Source of the DNA: Bacteroidia bacterium
Lineage (GTDB): Bacteria; Bacteroidota; Bacteroidia; Cytophagales; Cyclobacteriaceae
Assembly: GCA_016650355.1 (NCBI GenBank)
Contig: JAENVX010000320.1
Span: 1-9,272, forward strand
DNA length: 9,272 nt
Reading direction: 5' to 3'
Under the pieces are notes generated by a model that searched no databases, was not told the origin of the DNA, and was given only the letters and a program-made list of their open reading frames with translations. Below are positions 5,630 to 9,272 of the stretch, in pieces; positions within the stretch are counted from its first letter, which is position 1, and each line of letters opens with the position of its first letter. A program made the translations under genes and the position numbers.

Positions 5630-6955
5630 TCAAGACTCGGAGACTTGTCCATCTGCCGTCGATGGATGGGTATTCTTATCCTCGGCAATTTTCTTAGCTA
5701 ACCACCGGCTAAATCTGCCTGAATTATTTTCAGCAGCGACAAATTCACCGGTTGGCAAAATAGCACAAGTACATTCGTGAGTTGTAAGTTCCAATTTATT
5801 ACCATCCAGTGCTATAAGCCCTGTTTCCAATAATGAATTTACAAATTCAGTCATGTTTAAACCGTTGGCTTCGATATATGATATTAGCTCGGGATTATCT
5901 ATGAACTCATCTGTACCGACACAAAGCCTATTAATAATGCCAAATTGAAAGACATTTAGTATAACCGGAGTCCATTTTTCAGGAGTATTATCGGATATAA
6001 GGTTCTTTTTAGTAAGATTGTGATACTGATATTCCCACCCATATTTGTCATCTATTTTGATAACTCGACCCGACAAAAATGGGTGAAAGCATTCAAGCTC
6101 CAAGTCATCACCCCAAAGACCCCCAATAGGAAAATCCCGTTCTAAACGTGTCCAAACCAACTCTAACAGTAATAATAGAGGGTTCTCGGAAGAAGAAACA
6201 TAAAAATCCCAAAAATCATTGCGCATGGGATTGTTATATGGTTGACCATTCGCTTTTATGAGAGAATAGTTTTCAGAAATAATGAGCTGTGGGAAACTAC
6301 CTGCTCCAAATCCATTTTTACCCGTATTCACTTCTAAGAACTTAATCATTGCTTTTCGAAAAGCAAACTCAGATTGAAACCCATGATGACCGAGAATTAT
6401 TCTTACGGGAGCAAGTTGTTCCATAACAAGTATATGGAATATTGCTTCATCGGAAAATGATAATTCACTTAATTTAGAATAATCTGGTGCAATTTTTTTT
6501 GTGGTTAATGCAAAAGCACGCCTGGCTGGTGATATGTCTAATTGAACACTTGAACCTCTACCTTTATCTATGTATCTTTCATAGCTATCAAGGACACCTC
6601 TCACGTGATTAAACGCATCAGACAGGTCATTTGAATACAGAGTTTTCTTCACTTCAAAAACAACTATTACATCTTTAATATGCCATTTATAACTTGAAGT
6701 ATAAGGAACAACAATACCGGCCCCTTTGACTAACATGCAGTCTATTTCACCCGTCATTGTGCCTGAGTCGTCATAAATAATTCCACTAACCACTTGCAGA
6801 CCTAATTGAGATGGGATGGCTTTTTCTAAAATATTTGCTGTCAGACCTTCATACATTCTCCCAATTGTAGGAGGGTGATCGAGCTTAAATTCGTCGAGTT
6901 TCTGACGTTCATGAATTAGTAAAGAGTTCAAAATATCCGCAATAGTTTTTACCAT
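5630..6955 (-). CDS. DUF6602-like PD-(D/E)xK nuclease with possible C-terminal winged helix
   Basis: The N-terminal part of this 441-residue protein resembles the DUF6602 domain, as I recall that family. It has YEGLTANILEKAIP (E36), SGIIYDDSGTMTGEIDCMLV (D72) and VIVVFEVKKTL (E101-x-K103). Together these form a PD-(D/E)xK-type nuclease core, E...D...ExK, so metal-dependent DNA cleavage is the likely activity. The middle (about 130-320) is not recognised. Residues about 354-392 (ELISYIEANGLNMTEFVNSL, then ETGLIALDGNKLELTT) have the helix-helix-wing look of a winged-helix DNA-binding domain. The first ATG of the frame, 6953-6955, is used; its ribosome-binding site is weak (AAGGA at 13 bases). 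It is read before the ATPase gene on the same strand, with a copy of the same promoter and leader. The pairing suggests nuclease and ATPase act together in defence; this is inference. Confidence 0.75.
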   Translation of the reverse strand: MVKTIADILNSLLIHERQKLDEFKLDHPPTIGRMYEGLTANILEKAIPSQLGLQVVSGIIYDDSGTMTGEIDCMLVKGAGIVVPYTSSYKWHIKDVIVVFEVKKTLYSNDLSDAFNHVRGVLDSYERYIDKGRGSSVQLDISPARRAFALTTKKIAPDYSKLSELSFSDEAIFHILVMEQLAPVRIILGHHGFQSEFAFRKAMIKFLEVNTGKNGFGAGSFPQLIISENYSLIKANGQPYNNPMRNDFWDFYVSSSENPLLLLLELVWTRLERDFPIGGLWGDDLELECFHPFLSGRVIKIDDKYGWEYQYHNLTKKNLISDNTPEKWTPVILNVFQFGIINRLCVGTDEFIDNPELISYIEANGLNMTEFVNSLLETGLIALDGNKLELTTHECTCAILPTGEFVAAENNSGRFSRWLAKKIAEDKNTHPSTADGQVSES

Positions 6956-7038
6956 TGGTAATTTCCATTCCTTTTTGTAAAATCAAAGTATTACTGCATG
7001 CTTCCCTGTTGCAGCTAAAGTCAGGTAGCTGTAAATAC

Positions 7039-7060
7039 GCATTGTCATAGCATGAAACGC
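7039..7060 (-). promoter_or_regulatory. Conserved imperfect inverted repeat in the leader (DUF6602-like gene)
   Basis: This 22-base element is identical to 5440-5461: nine pairs with one bulged C and a 3-base centre. It lies at the start of the predicted transcript, about 85-105 bases before the start codon. Identity in both copies while neighbouring bases have drifted suggests it is under selection, as an operator or an mRNA hairpin. Confidence 0.6.
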
Positions 7061-7081
7061 TGGAATTTGTTAGCTGTCTTT

Positions 7082-7111
7082 ATAATACTTCGAAACTCAG
7101 AATCTTCTCAA
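7082..7111 (-). promoter_or_regulatory. Sigma70-like promoter of the DUF6602-like gene
   Basis: On the minus strand -35 TTGAGA (plus 7106-7111) and -10 TATTAT (plus 7082-7087) are 18 bases apart, each close to consensus. Transcription would begin around 7070-7076, leaving an untranslated leader of about 120 bases that starts with the conserved 47-base segment. Confidence 0.7.
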
Positions 7112-7155
7112 TTAGTCTGCGATGCCCGATTGAAAGGTTTTGTCGTGTGCAACGG

Positions 7156-7180
7156 AAAAACCCCAGATTTCTCCGGGGCT
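7156..7180 (-). terminator. Minus-strand terminator upstream of the module
   Basis: On the minus strand CCCC (plus 7175-7178) pairs with GGGG (plus 7161-7164) around GGAGAAATCT, followed by TTTTT (plus 7156-7160). It resembles the terminator at 5545-5584 and lies at the same place relative to the promoter repeat. It would stop transcripts arriving from the right, yet no convincing gene lies there. Confidence 0.65.
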
Positions 7181-8339
7181 TCAGGTGTAACTATTTTTCA
7201 TTCAAATTTCAAATTTTCTGTGATTTTTCTGTGATGTCCCGGTTTTGTTCAACTTTACGACTTGTCTGATTATTTTAGATATTAAGGCTATATCGTGTTT
7301 TGTGGTCATTGTCGGCTGTCTCAGCAGTTTTGCACGATGAACGCTTTTTCGTTTTTAGTAGCCCACTCATCGAAAAAAGTCATTCAGTCTGCTTTATAGT
7401 TATATTATGAATTTTGACAGTTTTTTATATGTGGCTTGGCTTTTGTGAATTTGATGATTTTATCGGTGAACACAGTCATATTACGAATACTCGACTAGAA
7501 CAGGTTCAATCGTACTTTTAAAGAGTTTTGCAAAAATTTGTTTGCTGCCAATTTTCGGTGATGTCTCTAAATTTTACCATTTTGCATTATAATTCAATTT
7601 TGACAGGCTGAACGACAAACATTCGACAAAATCACCCTATTGCGTAACATGCTATTTAATATGACTTTTTAAACCAGTATGTAGTAAATTACTTTGTATT
7701 TTAGTATGTTATACAGCTACTACATACAATAGTTTTTACTACATACGCTTTTGCTTATTAATATTAGCATGTTACACAACCTCTACATACAACTCTTTAT
7801 CTTGCATTGACGTTTTATATAAAAATAATCCTAAAAACCCTTTTGTCTTTTTCAAAATTTACTGCATTGTCCAAATTTCTCAGAATTCATCAAGTTTTTG
7901 TAAATTAATCGGATGTTGAAGCTTTAACACGATATCTCAACTTTTCTGACTTTATCAGTGTTGTGAAAGTTTTTACGCCATCAGCTGAATAGTTAACAAA
8001 ATCTGGATCTCAGTATGTTTGATATAATTAGGCATCAACAACAAATTTCTGATTTACTCTCACTATTAAAGATTTGACCAAGGTTTTTTGGTGGTTTCTT
8101 ATAATTGCTGAAACTACCACTTTATTCAGCCATGCGAGTTTATGTGTGTATAAATGCTATGTGCGTCTAAATGCTCGAAGTAGTCTTGTTTATAGTTATT
8201 GTTTGTATGTTTGCTTTTGTACATTTTTCACAAGAAGTTACAACAACCATGCACGAAGCTCTTCATCTCACGTTATCAATTTTCTTGAAAATTTAGCCTT
8301 ATCTCAAGATACGAGGACTATTATCTCAAAGTTTCCGAC
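7181..8339. other. AT-rich non-coding region with repeat cluster
   Basis: This stretch of about 1.16 kb has no gene I can support. Minus-strand ATG-started frames of 20-35 codons occur (for example 7202-7309 and 7321-7383), but none has a ribosome-binding site or a recognisable product. Structural features are the TACTACATAC cluster (7644-7790) and a 10-pair imperfect inverted repeat at 8089-8119 (TGGTGGTTTC / GAAACTACCA). The plus-strand frame at 8074-8496 runs into the minisatellite and is not gene-like. Confidence 0.5.
7644..7790. repeat. Cluster of TACTACATAC motifs within nested inverted repeats
   Basis: An outer perfect 11-bp inverted repeat is formed by GTAACATGCTA (7644-7654) and TAGCATGTTAC (7765-7775). 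Inside it, GTATGTAGTAAA (7677-7688) and TTTACTACATAC (7735-7746) form a perfect 12-bp inverted repeat. TACTACATAC also occurs at 7718-7727, 19 bases from the copy at 7737-7746. Degenerate copies are seen at 7704-7713 (inverted) and 7781-7790. In addition, about 7700-7735 and 7761-7797 resemble each other as direct repeats. Such arrays can be binding sites for a Rep, partition or regulatory protein; which one is unknown. Confidence 0.65.
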
Positions 8340-8833
8340 TATCGCCGGTATCATCATCATTGGCTGTTATCATCGCCACAGACCGTCATCTTCGGTTTTT
8401 GCCATTATCTTCGGCTTTGACCGCTATCTTCAACTATTGCTATTATCTTCAGGTTTGACCATTATTTTCAGCTTTGGCTATTATCTTCAGGTTTGACCAT
8501 TATTTTCAGCTTTGGCTATTATCTTCAGGTTTGACCATTATTTTCAGCTTTGGCCATTATTTTCAGCTTTGGCCATTATCTTCAGGTTTGACCATTATTT
8601 TCAGCTTTGGCCATTATCTTCAGGTTTGACCATTATTTTCAGCTTTGGCCATTATCTTCAGGTTTGACCATTATTTTCAGCTTTGGCCATTATTTTCAGC
8701 TTTGGCCATTATCTTCAGGTTTGACCATTATCTTCAGCTTTGGCCATTATCTTCAGCTTTGACCGGTATCTTCGGCACTGGCCGCCACATTCGGCATTAA
8801 CTGATATTTTCGATTTTAACTGGTATTTATAAC
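8340..8833. repeat. 19-bp minisatellite (38-bp higher-order unit), about 26 copies
   Basis: The unit is tttgRccattatYttcagS, 19 bases. Sixteen near-identical units run without interruption from 8454 to 8757. Units ending in c and g, and gacc/ggcc variants, alternate to give a partial 38-bp period. Degenerate units extend the array left to about 8340 and right to about 8833, with divergence growing towards both edges. There are no unique spacers, so it is not a CRISPR. The 19-base period and the stop codons argue against a coding repeat. Confidence 0.95.
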
Positions 8834-9272
8834 TTTTACCTGATTTAGCGTTAACGGGACAAATTTGTGTGATGTTGATAATGGGCTCTATCTGACCCAA
8901 AGTGACTGCTCTTGGGAAAATGACAGCGGTTACGTCAAAAATACTATGAGGCTAAAATGGAAGGGTAGGATTGGGCTGAAGAGCAGTTTTACATGATTAA
9001 GGATTTGTTGTAGGTCCTGATGGGTTGGTTTGGTAGTCAGGTGGTGCTACTTCAACTCACTGTCGAGGCACATATTCAGATTTTGCCGCAATATCAAGAG
9101 CAACAATCTTTTGTGCTTCCTTTCCTGATGGGGTAGTGGGTCAGTTTGAAATTTTGGCCAAATTTACTGGTATTGATATGCTAATATTTTGTATACAGGT
9201 ATACCTAATTATGATTATTTGCTTGACAGTCGTACTTTAAAAAACCTATATTGACCCATCTTTCCTGCCATC
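8834..9272. other. Non-coding right edge, possible decayed insertion sequence
   Basis: No intact gene is visible. A plus-strand stretch (about 8953-9134) reads as coding-like text broken by stops, including DWAEEQFYMIKDLL (about 8965-9006), which faintly recalls the N-terminus of IS21-type transposases. TGACCC or GGGTCA motifs occur at 8893-8898, 9138-9143 and 9252-9257. This could be a remnant of an insertion sequence, but the evidence is thin. Confidence 0.25.

Larger units (their letters stand above)
7032..7131 (-). repeat. Promoter/leader repeat, copy 2 (upstream of the DUF6602-like gene)
   Basis: This is the partner of 5433-5530, matching it at 45 of 47 positions over 7032-7078 and more loosely to 7131. 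The two copies are about 1.6 kb apart, in the same orientation, and each lies immediately upstream of one of the two island genes. Neither carries short flanking target duplications or transposase remnants that I could see, so a MITE origin is not supported. Confidence 0.9.

Noticed and set aside
5433..7131. The repeats flanking the DUF6602-like gene as integron attC sites, making it a gene cassette
   Set aside because: The repeats carry AGCTAAC, which does not fit RYYYAAC, and they lack a matching GTTRRRY partner at the other end. No third copy follows the ATPase gene. Promoter elements explain them better.
7052..7234. 60-codon plus-strand open frame starting inside the repeat
   Set aside because: The matching frame in the other repeat copy has a stop after three codons, it runs through the terminator hairpin, and it has no support as a protein.
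8089..8119. Inverted repeat as a rho-independent terminator
   Set aside because: There is no T-run after the stem on either strand; it is only a 10-pair imperfect palindrome.
8074..8496. 140-codon plus-strand open frame
   Set aside because: It has a non-ATG start, no ribosome-binding site and low-complexity sequence, and it ends inside the minisatellite.
8340..8833. CRISPR array
   Set aside because: Units are contiguous 19-mers with no unique spacers, and no cas genes are present.

Overview
The window looks like bacterial chromosome joined to the end of an integrated genomic island. The host is probably a Gram-negative proteobacterium or Desulfobacterota-like organism. That rests only on gene style (an FmdB zinc ribbon, a diiron ferritin-like protein, SRAP, an IS3-family element and CCA-encoding tRNA), so it is weak; no gene fixes the genus.

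Left part, about 1-2905 (chromosomal side). An IS3-family insertion sequence runs in from beyond the left edge and ends near 1041. It carries the OrfA tail, an A-AAA-AAG frameshift site and a DD(35)E OrfB. Its right end cuts a minus-strand SRAP (YedK/HMCES-like) gene, of which about 36 codons remain. An intact FmdB-type zinc-ribbon gene and an intact ferritin-like gene follow, both on the minus strand; a terminator between them serves the ferritin-like gene.

Junction, 2858-2950. A strong minus-strand terminator lies just beyond the 3' half of a tRNA-Arg(CCT) gene. The tRNA sequence is complete from the CCA end to the anticodon loop and then stops abruptly. This is what a tyrosine-recombinase element leaves at its distal end, so the chromosome lies to the left and the island to the right. 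The intact tRNA copy and the integrase are expected beyond the right edge of the window.

Island part, about 2951-9272 (visibly AT-rich). Two minus-strand genes form the core. The first to be read encodes a 441-residue protein with an apparent PD-(D/E)xK nuclease domain (DUF6602-like) and a possible C-terminal winged helix. The second encodes a 704-residue ABC-type ATPase of the RloC/PrrC-like AAA_13 group, with a CxxC pair in its middle region and an R-x3-E...H pattern in its C-terminal domain. Each gene has its own promoter, but the two promoter/leader regions are copies of each other (45 of 47 positions identical in the leader) and share a 22-nt imperfect inverted repeat. A minus-strand terminator lies upstream of each promoter. 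This points to a co-regulated two-gene module, most likely a defence (anti-phage or anti-plasmid) system.

The last 2.1 kb has no convincing gene. It holds a cluster of TACTACATAC-type inverted and direct repeats near 7644-7790, a 19-bp minisatellite of about 26 units (8340-8833), and a right edge with scattered TGACCC/GGGTCA motifs that may be remnants of another insertion sequence.
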